Positions 26,799 through 34,685 of a stretch of DNA of 44,685 bases are shown piece by piece. Source of the stretch: Candidatus Accumulibacter contiguus (GTDB lineage Bacteria; Pseudomonadota; Gammaproteobacteria; Burkholderiales; Rhodocyclaceae); contig NZ_SPMX01000078.1 of assembly GCF_012940005.1 (NCBI RefSeq), positions 1 through 44,685 on the forward strand. The letters run 5' to 3'. The first letter of the stretch is position 1. Each line of letters starts with the position of its first letter. The notes beneath the pieces are model-generated. The model searched no databases and was not told the origin of the DNA. It worked only from the letters and a program-made list of their open reading frames with translations. Made by a program: the position numbers and the translations under genes.

Positions 26799-26804
26799 AC
26801 CACG

Positions 26805-27566
26805 GTGAATGGTCCCCGCTTTCATTGCCCGATGCCGCTTGCGGCCGGCGAGCGCGTAGATTTGCCCGAACGGGTTGCGCATCATGCGGTCAAGGTGCTG
26901 CGTCTGCGTCGCGGCGATGCGGTCATGCTCTTCAACGGGGCCGGTGGCGAATATCCGGCCCGGATTGTTGGCATCGAGCAAACCAGGGTCAGCGTCGATG
27001 TGCAGGGCTGGATGGCGACGGAACGAGAATCACCGCTATCGATCACGCTGGTGCAGGCGCTGCAGGCTGGCGAAAAAATGGACTTGACGATACAGAAGGC
27101 CGTCGAACTCGGCGTCGGCCGAATCGTCCCGGTGATTTCACGGCGCAGTGTGCTACGTCTCGAAGGTGAGCGCGCGCTGCGCCGAGTAGCGCATTGGCGC
27201 GGGGTGGTCGCAGCAGCCTGTGAACAGTGCGGCCGCAACCGGTTGCCCGAAGTGGCCATGCCGGAGAGCCTCGAATACTGGCTGGCGCGCAAGCCCGAGC
27301 CAGGTTCCCTGCGCCTGATGCTGGTGCCGGAAGGTGGACAGTCATTTGCGAAACTTTCGGAGCCGCCATCGGGCAACTCCGTTGAACTGTTGATCGGCGC
27401 CGAGGGTGGCCTGGCACCTGAGGAAACGTACCTTGCAGCGTTGTCCGGCTTTCAGCCGGTGCGCTTCGGGCCGCGTATCCTGCGCACCGAAACCGCTGGC
27501 CTGGCTGCCTTGGCAGCAATCCAGTATTTGTGGGGTGACTTGAAGGAGGAGACGACTGATGTTTGA
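26805..27566 (+). CDS. rsmE: 16S rRNA (uracil-1498-N3)-methyltransferase
   Basis: A 253-aa SPOUT methyltransferase that methylates U1498 of 16S rRNA. The N-terminal PUA-like part reads PRFHCPMPLAAGERVDLPER and VLRLRRGDAVMLFNGAGGEY. The SPOUT part has QKAVELGVGRIVPVISRRSV, EQCGRNRLPEV, the SAM-binding knot LLIGAEGGLAPEE and RFGPRILRTETAGLAALAAI. It uses a GTG start (NGPRFHCP), chosen because the family begins precisely there. There is no Shine-Dalgarno sequence upstream, so it is possibly leaderless. It overlaps the start of pap by eight bases and therefore is the first gene of rsmE-pap-argA-yggX. Confidence 0.93.
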   Translation: MNGPRFHCPMPLAAGERVDLPERVAHHAVKVLRLRRGDAVMLFNGAGGEYPARIVGIEQTRVSVDVQGWMATERESPLSITLVQALQAGEKMDLTIQKAVELGVGRIVPVISRRSVLRLEGERALRRVAHWRGVVAAACEQCGRNRLPEVAMPESLEYWLARKPEPGSLRLMLVPEGGQSFAKLSEPPSGNSVELLIGAEGGLAPEETYLAALSGFQPVRFGPRILRTETAGLAALAAIQYLWGDLKEETTDV

Positions 27567-29268
27567 ATCAGCAGAACTGGGACACAAGATCGACAAGGAA
27601 ACATTCAAGGTAGAGGAGCCCAAGCTGCGCGCTGCGCTGCTCGAAACGCAGTTCCAGTTGCGCGAGAACGGCAGCTTCCCCGTGATCATTCTGATCAGCG
27701 GCGTAGATGGTTCGGGTAAAGGTGAAACCATCAATGTCCTCTACGAATGGATGGATCCACGTTACCTCTCGACGCATGCCTTTTATGCGCCGACAGCCGA
27801 AGAGCGCGCTCACCCCTCGATGTGGCGTTACTGGCGGGCGCTGCCACCGAAAGGGCGGATCGGGATTTTCGCCGGTTCATGGTATTCACATCCGATCGCC
27901 GAGCGGATTGGCAACAGCCTCTCACGATCCGATTTCGATCAGCGCATGGATCAGCTCAATCGCTTCGAGGCGATGTTGGTCAATGAGGGTGCGCTGGTGC
28001 TCAAGTTCTGGATACATCTTTCCAAGGATGCGCAGCGCGAGCGCCTGAAAGCGATCGAGGCAAACCCGCTGACCCGCTGGCGGGTCACCAAGACCAGTTG
28101 GGATCGCCTGAAGACCTACGACAAGATGCAGGAAGTTGCCGGCCACCTGTTGCGTACGACGAATACGCCCTGGGCACCGTGGATCATCGTCGAGGGAACC
28201 GACGACCGTTATCGCTCGCTGACCGTCGGCAAAACGATTCTCGACTCGCTACAGAAGCGGCTGGCCGACAAGCGCGACCAGAATTCTCCGGTAGCTCCAC
28301 CCTTCTCGCCACGTATCGACCGTCTCGACGTGCTGAGTTCACTGGACATGACGCAAAGCCTGACGAAAAAGGTGTACGAAACCGAGCTTTCGACCTGGCA
28401 GGGGCGTCTGGCGGAACTGATGCGCCACCCAGAGTTCAAGAAGCGGGCCCTGATTCTCGCTTTTGAAGGTTCGGACGCGGCCGGCAAGGGCGGTGCCATC
28501 CGGCGGGTGATGTCGGCGATGGATGCGCGCCAGTATCAGATCATCCCGGTCGCCGCACCGACCGAAGAGGAGCGTGCACAACCCTATCTGTGGCGATTTT
28601 GGCGGCATATGCCGCGGCTCGGACGAGTGGCCATTTTCGACCGCACCTGGTATGGGCGCGTGCTCGTCGAGCGGGTCGAAGGATTCTGCAGCGAGGCGGA
28701 CTGGTTGCGTGCCTATTCGGAGATCAATGATTTCGAGCACGACCTCTGGCATGCCGGCGGCATCGTCGTCAAATTCTGGCTGCAGATCAGCGACGAGGAG
28801 CAACTCAAGCGCTTCGAGGAACGCGCCAAGATCGAACACAAGCGCTTCAAGATTACCGAGGAAGACTGGCGCAACCGCGAGAAGGCCGCTGCCTATCATG
28901 AAGCGGTCTGCGACATGATCGACCGGACCAGTTCCGGCACCGCGCCGTGGACGATCGTCGAGTCCAACGACAAGTTGTTTGCCCGGATCAAGGTTCTGCG
29001 AACGATCTGCGAACGTCTGGAAAAGGAACTCAAAGTCGAGCCGATGAAAGAGCCGAGGGTTTTGATTGCAAGAGCGCCCAAGGCCGAGGTGGCGAAGGAG
29101 GCAGAAGCCAAGGATGTCAAGGAGGAACACGAATCGAAGGTCGAGCATGCCAAGCAGACGAAAACCCAGCGGGCGAATGCGTTGAGGGCCGAGAAAGCGA
29201 GAGCGGCGAAAGAGGCGAAAGAGGCGAAAGCCGTGGAGGCCGGAGAGAAGGCGAGACCCGTCGCTTGA
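27559..29268 (+). CDS. pap: Polyphosphate:AMP phosphotransferase (two-domain PPK2), with a Lys/Ala/Glu-rich tail
   Basis: A 569-aa enzyme transferring phosphate from polyphosphate to AMP, making ADP. It has two fused PPK2 domains. The first P-loop is GVDGSGKGET (48-57), with the lid GSWYSHPIAERI (~106). The second is EGSDAAGKGGAI (303-314), followed by FDRTWYGRVLVERVEGF, the R-T-W-Y-G-R lid typical of the active domain. Canonical Pap proteins are ~500 aa; here ~75 extra residues at the C-terminus are Lys/Glu/Ala-rich with repeats like AKEAKEAKA and are likely helical or disordered. With polyphosphate kinase and adenylate kinase it lets cells regenerate ATP from polyphosphate. The ATG overlaps the rsmE end and argA starts one base after the stop. 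Confidence 0.93.
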   Translation: MFESAELGHKIDKETFKVEEPKLRAALLETQFQLRENGSFPVIILISGVDGSGKGETINVLYEWMDPRYLSTHAFYAPTAEERAHPSMWRYWRALPPKGRIGIFAGSWYSHPIAERIGNSLSRSDFDQRMDQLNRFEAMLVNEGALVLKFWIHLSKDAQRERLKAIEANPLTRWRVTKTSWDRLKTYDKMQEVAGHLLRTTNTPWAPWIIVEGTDDRYRSLTVGKTILDSLQKRLADKRDQNSPVAPPFSPRIDRLDVLSSLDMTQSLTKKVYETELSTWQGRLAELMRHPEFKKRALILAFEGSDAAGKGGAIRRVMSAMDARQYQIIPVAAPTEEERAQPYLWRFWRHMPRLGRVAIFDRTWYGRVLVERVEGFCSEADWLRAYSEINDFEHDLWHAGGIVVKFWLQISDEEQLKRFEERAKIEHKRFKITEEDWRNREKAAAYHEAVCDMIDRTSSGTAPWTIVESNDKLFARIKVLRTICERLEKELKVEPMKEPRVLIARAPKAEVAKEAEAKDVKEEHESKVEHAKQTKTQRANALRAEKARAAKEAKEAKAVEAGEKARPVA

Positions 29269-29269
29269 G

Positions 29270-30589
29270 ATGTCCAAGGACTTGAGCGCTGGCCAGTTCG
29301 TCGCCTGGTTTCGGTCGGTTGCGCCGTACGTCAATCTCTTTCGCGGCAAGACCTTTCTGATCGCTTTTGGCGGCAAGGCGATCGCCGGACAACTGGCGCG
29401 TACGCTGGCCTATGATGTGAATCTGCTGGCCGCGCTCGGCGTGCGCCTGGTGCTGGTGCATGGCGCGCGGCCGCAGATCGAAAAATTGATGCGCGAGAGA
29501 GGCCTGCAGTCGGTCTACCATGGCAATTATCGTGTTACCGACACCAAAGCAATCAATTGCGTGATTGACGCGGTGGGCAGCATCTACGTTGAAATCGAGG
29601 CTCTGCTTTCGCAGGGTCTCGCCGACACACCGATGGCCAACAGCACGATTCGGGTCGTTGGCGGCAATTTCATTACCGCCAAGCCGGTCGGGGTCGTCGA
29701 TGGCGTCGATCTGCAGTACTCTGGGCAGGTACGCAAGATCGACGCCGAGGGTATCCGTGCGCAACTCAGCCTCGGCAACATCGTCCTCCTGTCATGCATC
29801 GGGTCAAGCCCGACCGGGGAGATCTTCAACCTGGCGATGGAGGAGGTGGCCGAGGCGGTCGCCACCTCGCTGCTGGCCGACAAGCTGATTTTTCTGAGCG
29901 ATAGCCGAGGTGCCACCGACATCGATGGCGCCTTGCTCGATGAACTGACCGTCGAGGCCGCCGAGCGGCTGATCAAGCTCGGCGACTGGTTGTCGACCGA
30001 CCTCAAGCGCTACCTTCCCTGCGCGGTGCGGGCCAGCCGGGCAGGCGTCGGGCGTGTGCACCTGCTCGGCTACGACGAAGACGGTACCCTGCTGCGCGAA
30101 CTCTTCACGCACGACGGGGTGGGCACGGTGATCACCCAGGAGTCACTTGAACAGTTGCATGATGCCGGGCCAGACGACATCGGCGGTCTGGTGGCGCTGA
30201 TCGAGCCGCTCGAAGCCGATGGCACGCTGGTGCGTCGCTCGCGCGAGTTGCTCGAAAGGGAGATCACGCGTTTCTCGGTGGTTGAACACGATGGAGTGAT
30301 TGTTGGCTGTGCCGCGCTTTACCCCTACGGCGAAGGACAGGCCGAGCTGGCCTGCCTGGCCGTGCATCCTCACTATCGTCGCTGGGGTTATGGTGCCCTG
30401 CTGATGAAGCGGATCGAGGCGCAAGCACGCGTGGCTGGTGTCAATCGTCTGTTTGTTCTCACCACGGCGACCTCGCAGTGGTTCAAGGAACGTGGTTTCA
30501 CCGTCCGCCAGATTGATGAGTTGCCAGCCGAGAAAAGGCTGGTCTACAACCTGCAACGGCGTTCCATGGTGTTGATGAAGGAGCTGTAA
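29270..30589 (+). CDS. argA: Amino-acid N-acetyltransferase (N-acetylglutamate synthase)
   Basis: A 439-aa enzyme that acetylates glutamate with acetyl-CoA as the first step of arginine synthesis. It has an amino-acid-kinase-like regulatory domain (~25-285; FLIAFGGKAIAGQLARTLAY, VLVHGARPQIEKLMRERG, NITTAKP-like region NFITAKPVGVVDGVDLQ) and a C-terminal GNAT domain (~300-439; VEHDGVIVGCAALYPYGEGQ, ELACLAVHPHYRRWGYGALL, the R-x-x-G-x-G/A acetyl-CoA loop). Length matches the classical ArgA. It begins one base after the pap stop, so is cotranscribed, and shares the operon with yggX. Confidence 0.94.
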   Translation: MSKDLSAGQFVAWFRSVAPYVNLFRGKTFLIAFGGKAIAGQLARTLAYDVNLLAALGVRLVLVHGARPQIEKLMRERGLQSVYHGNYRVTDTKAINCVIDAVGSIYVEIEALLSQGLADTPMANSTIRVVGGNFITAKPVGVVDGVDLQYSGQVRKIDAEGIRAQLSLGNIVLLSCIGSSPTGEIFNLAMEEVAEAVATSLLADKLIFLSDSRGATDIDGALLDELTVEAAERLIKLGDWLSTDLKRYLPCAVRASRAGVGRVHLLGYDEDGTLLRELFTHDGVGTVITQESLEQLHDAGPDDIGGLVALIEPLEADGTLVRRSRELLEREITRFSVVEHDGVIVGCAALYPYGEGQAELACLAVHPHYRRWGYGALLMKRIEAQARVAGVNRLFVLTTATSQWFKERGFTVRQIDELPAEKRLVYNLQRRSMVLMKEL

Positions 30590-30676
30590 AGCGTGGCAAG
30601 GGCTGCCCTTGCACGCGCCACAGCGCCGAAAGTTCGTCTCGGCGAAATTCCACAAGGTTTATAAGGAGTGGTTTGA

Positions 30677-30949
30677 ATGGCAAGAATGGTCAATTGTGTC
30701 AAGCTCGGTCGCGAGGCTGAAGGTCTTGACTTTCCTCCATCCCCCGGAGATCTGGGCAAGCGGATTTTTGAATCGGTATCCAAGGAAGCATGGCAGCAAT
30801 GGGTGCGCATGCAGACCATGATCATCAACGAGAACCGACTCAACCTGGCCGATGCCGCACATCGCAAGTATCTGGCCGAGCAGATGGAGAGGCACTTCTT
30901 CGGTAGCGGTGCCGACAAGGTACAGGGCTACGTGCCGCCCGGTGCCTGA
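30677..30949 (+). CDS. yggX: Fe(II)-trafficking / oxidative damage protection protein
   Basis: A 90-aa YggX-family protein: [20 protein letters not shown], then [20 protein letters not shown], and [20 protein letters not shown] close the family signature, including the conserved single Cys7. It is thought to protect Fe-S clusters and handle labile iron. AAGGAG lies ten bases before the ATG. It follows argA after 87 bases, a neighbour pair common in betaproteobacteria. The C-terminus (VQGYVPPGA) is of normal length. Confidence 0.95.
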   Translation: MARMVNCVKLGREAEGLDFPPSPGDLGKRIFESVSKEAWQQWVRMQTMIINENRLNLADAAHRKYLAEQMERHFFGSGADKVQGYVPPGA

Positions 30950-31015
30950 GTATTGACCGGTGCAGTCCGGTCTTCGGACAGCGACTGAACCGCTGGCTTC
31001 TGCTGTTCGGGTTAC

Positions 31016-31135
31016 TATGAAAGTCGCGAGCGACTCTCGAATCTCCCCTCCCCCCTCGCGGGGGGAGGGGTTGGGGGAGAGGGGAAACGGTCATGACTTT
31101 CAACATCGGGGGTGTCTTGCAAGGTCATGACCGTT
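31016..31135. repeat. Dispersed two-hairpin repeat, copy 3
   Basis: It begins ATGAAAGTCGCGAGCGACTC, where the first hairpin is AGTCGC-GA-GCGACT (loop shorter than in copies 1-2), then CGAATCTCCCCTCCCCCCTC and GCGGGGGGAGGGG. The right hairpin is CGGTCATGACTTT (31088-31100) / AAGGTCATGACCG (31121-31133) around CAACATCGGGGGTGTCTT. One U-G pair replaces an A-U pair, so the stem is kept while the sequence changed. It ends eight bases before the rpiA stop. Confidence 0.75.
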
Positions 31136-31142
31136 TGGCCGT

Positions 31143-31805
31143 TCAGTCGGCGGTCAGCGTCTTCACCCCGGCAGCCGTACCAAGCAGGCAGACATCCGCC
31201 GGACGGCAGGCGAAAAGGCCGTTGCTGACCACGCCGACGATCTGGTTGATGCGGGTCTCCAGCTCGACCGCGTCGACAATCGCGAGTCCGCCGAGGTCGA
31301 CAATCAGGTTGCCGTTGTCAGTGACGAAACCTTCGCGCCAAAGCGGTTTGCCGCCGATCCGCGCAAGTTCGCGTCGGACGTGGCCCAGGGCCATCGGAAT
31401 GACCTCGACAGGCAGCGGGAAAGTGCCGAGCTTCGGCACCAGTTTCGATGCATCGGCAATGCAGACAAATTTTTGTGCGACGGCGGCGACGATCTTCTCT
31501 CGCGTCAGCGCGCCACCACCACCCTTGATCATCTGCATCGATGTATTGATCTCGTCGGCACCGTCCACATAAACCGGCAGGTACTCCACGTCGTTGAGTT
31601 CGAAAACGACAATGCCGTAGCCCTCGAGTCGCTTCCTCGTCGCCACGGAACTCGCCACTGCCCCCCGGATTCGGTCTCTGATCGCGGCCAGCTCATCGAT
31701 GAAGCAGTTGGCGGTCGAGCCCGTCCCGACGCCGACGATTTCTCCCTCGACCACATGCGCGATCGCCGCGCGGGCGACCGCTTTCTTGAGTTCATCCTGG
31801 ATCAT
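31143..31805 (-). CDS. rpiA: Ribose-5-phosphate isomerase A
   Basis: A 220-aa RpiA. Motifs: [19 protein letters not shown] (~25-43), the catalytic [20 protein letters not shown]-type block ([20 protein letters not shown], ~80), [20 protein letters not shown] (~100) and [20 protein letters not shown] near the C-terminus. I start at [15 protein letters not shown] (31805), the family's usual start; longer frames to 31841 or 31913 add unrelated residues. It acts in the non-oxidative pentose phosphate pathway. It lies 3' to the acyltransferase gene on the same strand, with a 144-base gap. Confidence 0.93.
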   Translation of the reverse strand: MIQDELKKAVARAAIAHVVEGEIVGVGTGSTANCFIDELAAIRDRIRGAVASSVATRKRLEGYGIVVFELNDVEYLPVYVDGADEINTSMQMIKGGGGALTREKIVAAVAQKFVCIADASKLVPKLGTFPLPVEVIPMALGHVRRELARIGGKPLWREGFVTDNGNLIVDLGGLAIVDAVELETRINQIVGVVSNGLFACRPADVCLLGTAAGVKTLTAD

Positions 31806-31949
31806 GGCGGGTTTCGGCTTCCGGGAATTGAATGACGACATTGTAACGATAGCAAATTTGCGCCAGTGGGTCGATGCAGCCAAAGCCGGAGATCTTCCCT
31901 GTGAGCGGCACACCTGCCGAAATATTGCTCGAGGACCGTTGCGGGAAGG

Positions 31950-33920
31950 TCATTTTTCCAAGGCAACATCGATGAAATTGGCAGACTCCCGGACATAAGA
32001 GGCTCTGAAGTGATTGAAGTCTCTGTAGGCGGGTTTGCCGTCCGCAGCAAAGGCCCGGCAATCGAGCTTTGGACAAAGATGGGCAACTGGATCAATCAAT
32101 ATCGCTCCGGCCTCCGTAGCGATTTTCGAGAGCCGTATTCGCAATTGTTCCTGATCACTGGCAAGCGGCACTCGTTCTGGCAATGGCTTGACCTTCAGGT
32201 CAGTCAGGCGGCTGCCTTCGAAGAAATTCCGTGGCTCGAATTGCCCGCCGCTGGCATTATCCAGAATGAAATACACTCGCTTGCGAGTCGATATCGACTT
32301 GATCAAATTTTCCAGCTTGCCGATTTCCTTGTCGATGTCAATATCTTCGGAGTAATTTGCTCCGGATTTGAGCAGGTAGAGATTCCAGGCCGCGCCGATA
32401 ACCACCGAACTGATTTCCGGATTCAGGACAAGTTTTCCCACTCGCTCCCTGAAATCCTGGCACCTTTCGACATGATAGCTATTGACCTGGGCACTGCCAG
32501 GAACCGGCGCACACCCTGGACTAGTCAGGAATACAACCGAGCTGTACTTTCTCGAATCGCCATCCAGCAAGCGGACGACTCGCGGTGAATACTGCTCGAT
32601 ATGCGAGTCACCAACGAACAATACCTTCTTTTCACCCGCTTCCCTGGCTTTTACTGGCACCCCGGCAAGGCTTGTCTTGTTGAGACCTGCAGGATATTCC
32701 CAGTCGTCCAGAGCTTCCAGAATCAGTTCGATGGCCCGGTTATCGTGCCGCGGACGCAGCAGTTCAGAGTAGGTGGCGAATCCAGCCAACATCAGGATCA
32801 CCATGATCGCGACCAACACAATCGTAGTCACTCTTCCCCCAGCTCTGGCCTGCTTTTCTATGAAGCGATACGTCAGATAGGAAAGCACGAAACTGAGGAC
32901 AACGAGCAGCATTCTCGTTCCACTGGGTGGCATTCGTCCTTTGACTATCCAGGCCAGCGAGAGGAGCAGCCAATGCCACAAATACAATGGATAACTGATC
33001 AGCCCGATCCATACCATGCCGCGACTGCTCAGGAATTTTCGATTCAACCAGGCATTTGGCCCGGCTGCGATCACGAGAAAGGTTCCCATCGTGGGAAGTA
33101 AAGCCCACCAACCTGGGAATGTGGCTTTCTTGTTCAGAAGCGCCACACCAAGAACGATCAATACCAGCCCGACGGCTGACGGCCAATTGGACCTTGCTAC
33201 CAGATATTTCGACCGATGCAGCCCCAGATAAGCAAGGATTCCGCCGGCCATCAATTCCCAAAACCGTGACCATGGCGAGTAGAACGCTGCGACGGGGTCA
33301 ACCCGGACAATCAGGATGTTGGCTGCGAACGATCCAACGGCAACCAGGATGGTGATTCCCAGGAAATTATGTCTTTGTCTCCAGACCACAGCGAGCAGAA
33401 GTGGCCAAACAATATAGAACTGCTCTTCAATGCCCAGGGACCACAAATGTAGAAATGGCTTGGTATAGGCGTCACCGTCAAAGTAGCCCGCCTCATGCCA
33501 AAGAACAAAATTGGAGACGAATCCCGCACCAGAAACAATGTGCAGACCCAGTTGCTTGTATTCGTCCACCAATAGAACCACCCAGCCGAGAATCCAGCCT
33601 GTGGCTAATACAAGAGCCAGGGCAGGAAATATCCTGCGAATTCTTCGCGAATAGAATTCGGCGAAACTGAAAGTGTCTCTTTCCAGGTTGCCGAAGATGA
33701 TCGTGCTGATCAGATAACCGGAAACAACGAAGAAGATATCAACGCCAGCGAAACCGCCGGGAAGGGTTCTCGGGAAGGCATGAAATGCAACCACCAGAAG
33801 CACCCCCAAGGCACGTAACCCGTCAATGTCGGGACGATATGCGGGATGTGCCAGCTGTTGAGCGGGAGTTGTTGCCGCTATTGCGTGGAATGGTGTGGTC
33901 AGCGTAGTGGTATTTGCCAA
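31950..33920 (-). CDS. Membrane O-acyltransferase (OafA/YrhL type) with SGNH domain
   Basis: About 650 aa. The N-half is an acyltransferase-3 membrane domain opening with [39 protein letters not shown] and [14 protein letters not shown], and containing around ten membrane helices. The C-half is an SGNH-type domain with [17 protein letters not shown] and a terminal DFNHF (D-x-x-H). The pair indicates transfer of an acetyl or other acyl group to a surface sugar, such as O-antigen or peptidoglycan. The start is unresolved: the longest frame reads through a tRNA gene, so it must start after 33996. TTG 33920 is a candidate without a clear ribosome site, and other non-ATG starts are possible. Base composition is visibly less GC-rich than its neighbours, suggesting recent transfer. 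Confidence 0.85.
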   Translation of the reverse strand: MANTTTLTTPFHAIAATTPAQQLAHPAYRPDIDGLRALGVLLVVAFHAFPRTLPGGFAGVDIFFVVSGYLISTIIFGNLERDTFSFAEFYSRRIRRIFPALALVLATGWILGWVVLLVDEYKQLGLHIVSGAGFVSNFVLWHEAGYFDGDAYTKPFLHLWSLGIEEQFYIVWPLLLAVVWRQRHNFLGITILVAVGSFAANILIVRVDPVAAFYSPWSRFWELMAGGILAYLGLHRSKYLVARSNWPSAVGLVLIVLGVALLNKKATFPGWWALLPTMGTFLVIAAGPNAWLNRKFLSSRGMVWIGLISYPLYLWHWLLLSLAWIVKGRMPPSGTRMLLVVLSFVLSYLTYRFIEKQARAGGRVTTIVLVAIMVILMLAGFATYSELLRPRHDNRAIELILEALDDWEYPAGLNKTSLAGVPVKAREAGEKKVLFVGDSHIEQYSPRVVRLLDGDSRKYSSVVFLTSPGCAPVPGSAQVNSYHVERCQDFRERVGKLVLNPEISSVVIGAAWNLYLLKSGANYSEDIDIDKEIGKLENLIKSISTRKRVYFILDNASGGQFEPRNFFEGSRLTDLKVKPLPERVPLASDQEQLRIRLSKIATEAGAILIDPVAHLCPKLDCRAFAADGKPAYRDFNHFRASYVRESANFIDVALEK

Positions 33921-33996
33921 AGGGTGGACGGCAGATGCCGCCCGCTGCGAGGCGGCACGGATAGCTGGGGCAATGCAGGAATTCCGGACCAGAGCT

Positions 33997-34073
33997 TGGC
34001 ACGCCCGAGACGATTCGAACGTCCGACCCCTGCCTTCGGAGGGCAGTACTCTATCCAACTGAGCTACGGGCGC
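33997..34073 (-). tRNA. tRNA-Arg (anticodon CCG)
   Basis: A 77-base tRNA with the CCA end encoded. Acceptor GCGCCCG pairs with CGGGCGT (one G-U), discriminator G, then CCA. The anticodon stem is CTGCC/GGCAG around CTCCGAA, giving anticodon CCG (reads CGG). The T arm is GGACG-TTCGAAT-CGTCT. The typical false protein reading of such a gene ([20 protein letters not shown]) explains the long N-terminal extension of the acyltransferase frame. The acyltransferase starts within ~80 bases 3' of it. Confidence 0.96.
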
Positions 34074-34188
34074 GTGCAGAGGTGAAAGCTTAACCGCTTT
34101 GCTCGGGCTAGTCCACCCTGGCACTGTTGGTCCGTGTCAAACAGCGGTACAATTCGCCATCCAACCCTCAGACCATTAAGGATTTGGC

Positions 34189-34635
34189 ATGGCCCAACAA
34201 CAACACTCTTCCAGGTCGATTCTGATCATCACCATCATCGTCGCCGTCGTTCTGATCATCGTCATCTGGCCGCTTTCCATGATCGGCAAAGGCAGCGTCA
34301 CGACCGCTGCTGGCGATGAGCCGGAAGTCCGTATTCAGCCGGTGGCAAAGCTGGAACTGGCGAAAGCCGCTGCGGTCAAGAGCGACGGCAAGCCGCGCGA
34401 TGGAGCCACCGTCTATAATTCGGTATGCATGGCCTGCCATGCCAGTGGCGCAGCCGGCGCTCCGAAAGCAGGCGACAAGGCGGCCTGGGCGCCACGGCTT
34501 GCAGCCGGCACGGCGGCGCTGGTCAAGAACGCCATCAACGGCAAGAATGCAATGCCGGCCAAGGGCGGTAATCCCGACCTGAGCGAAGCCGAGGTCAAGG
34601 CTGCGGTCGAGCACCTGATCGGTCTCGCCAAGTAG
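34189..34635 (+). CDS. Membrane-anchored cytochrome c5-family protein
   Basis: A 148-aa class I c-type cytochrome. Residues ~11-31 (ILIITIIVAVVLIIVIWPLS) form an uncleaved membrane anchor. The haem motif C-M-A-C-H at ~80 is followed by GAPKAGDKAAWAPRLAAGTA. The axial Met is expected in AINGKNAMPAKGGNPDLSEA (~115). This c5-type layout (KYE and MPxKGG) is common in betaproteobacterial periplasmic electron carriers, which feed terminal oxidases or denitrification enzymes. AAGGA precedes the ATG. It converges with the rep helicase gene. Confidence 0.9.
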   Translation: MAQQQHSSRSILIITIIVAVVLIIVIWPLSMIGKGSVTTAAGDEPEVRIQPVAKLELAKAAAVKSDGKPRDGATVYNSVCMACHASGAAGAPKAGDKAAWAPRLAAGTAALVKNAINGKNAMPAKGGNPDLSEAEVKAAVEHLIGLAK

Positions 34636-34638
34636 AGT

Positions 34639-34668
34639 CAGGCTGTCCGGCGGCACGCAGGCAGCCTG
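34639..34668. terminator. Hairpin between convergent cytochrome and rep genes
   Basis: CAGGCTG (34639-34645) pairs with CAGCCTG (34662-34668) around a 16-base GC-rich loop. It lies in the ~50-base gap of two converging genes, where a bidirectional terminator is expected. There is no clear T run, so confidence is low. Confidence 0.3.
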
Positions 34669-34685
34669 TACGCCCTTGCCCCGGA

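Noticed and set aside
31900-31960. Far-side att repeat of the tRNA-Arg end
   Set aside because: Looked for a direct copy of the tRNA 3' sequence past the acyltransferase gene and found none, so an integrated island is not proven.
33921-34124. N-terminal extension of the acyltransferase
   Set aside because: This part reads through a complete tRNA-Arg gene; the [18 protein letters not shown] pattern is the usual false translation of such a tRNA.
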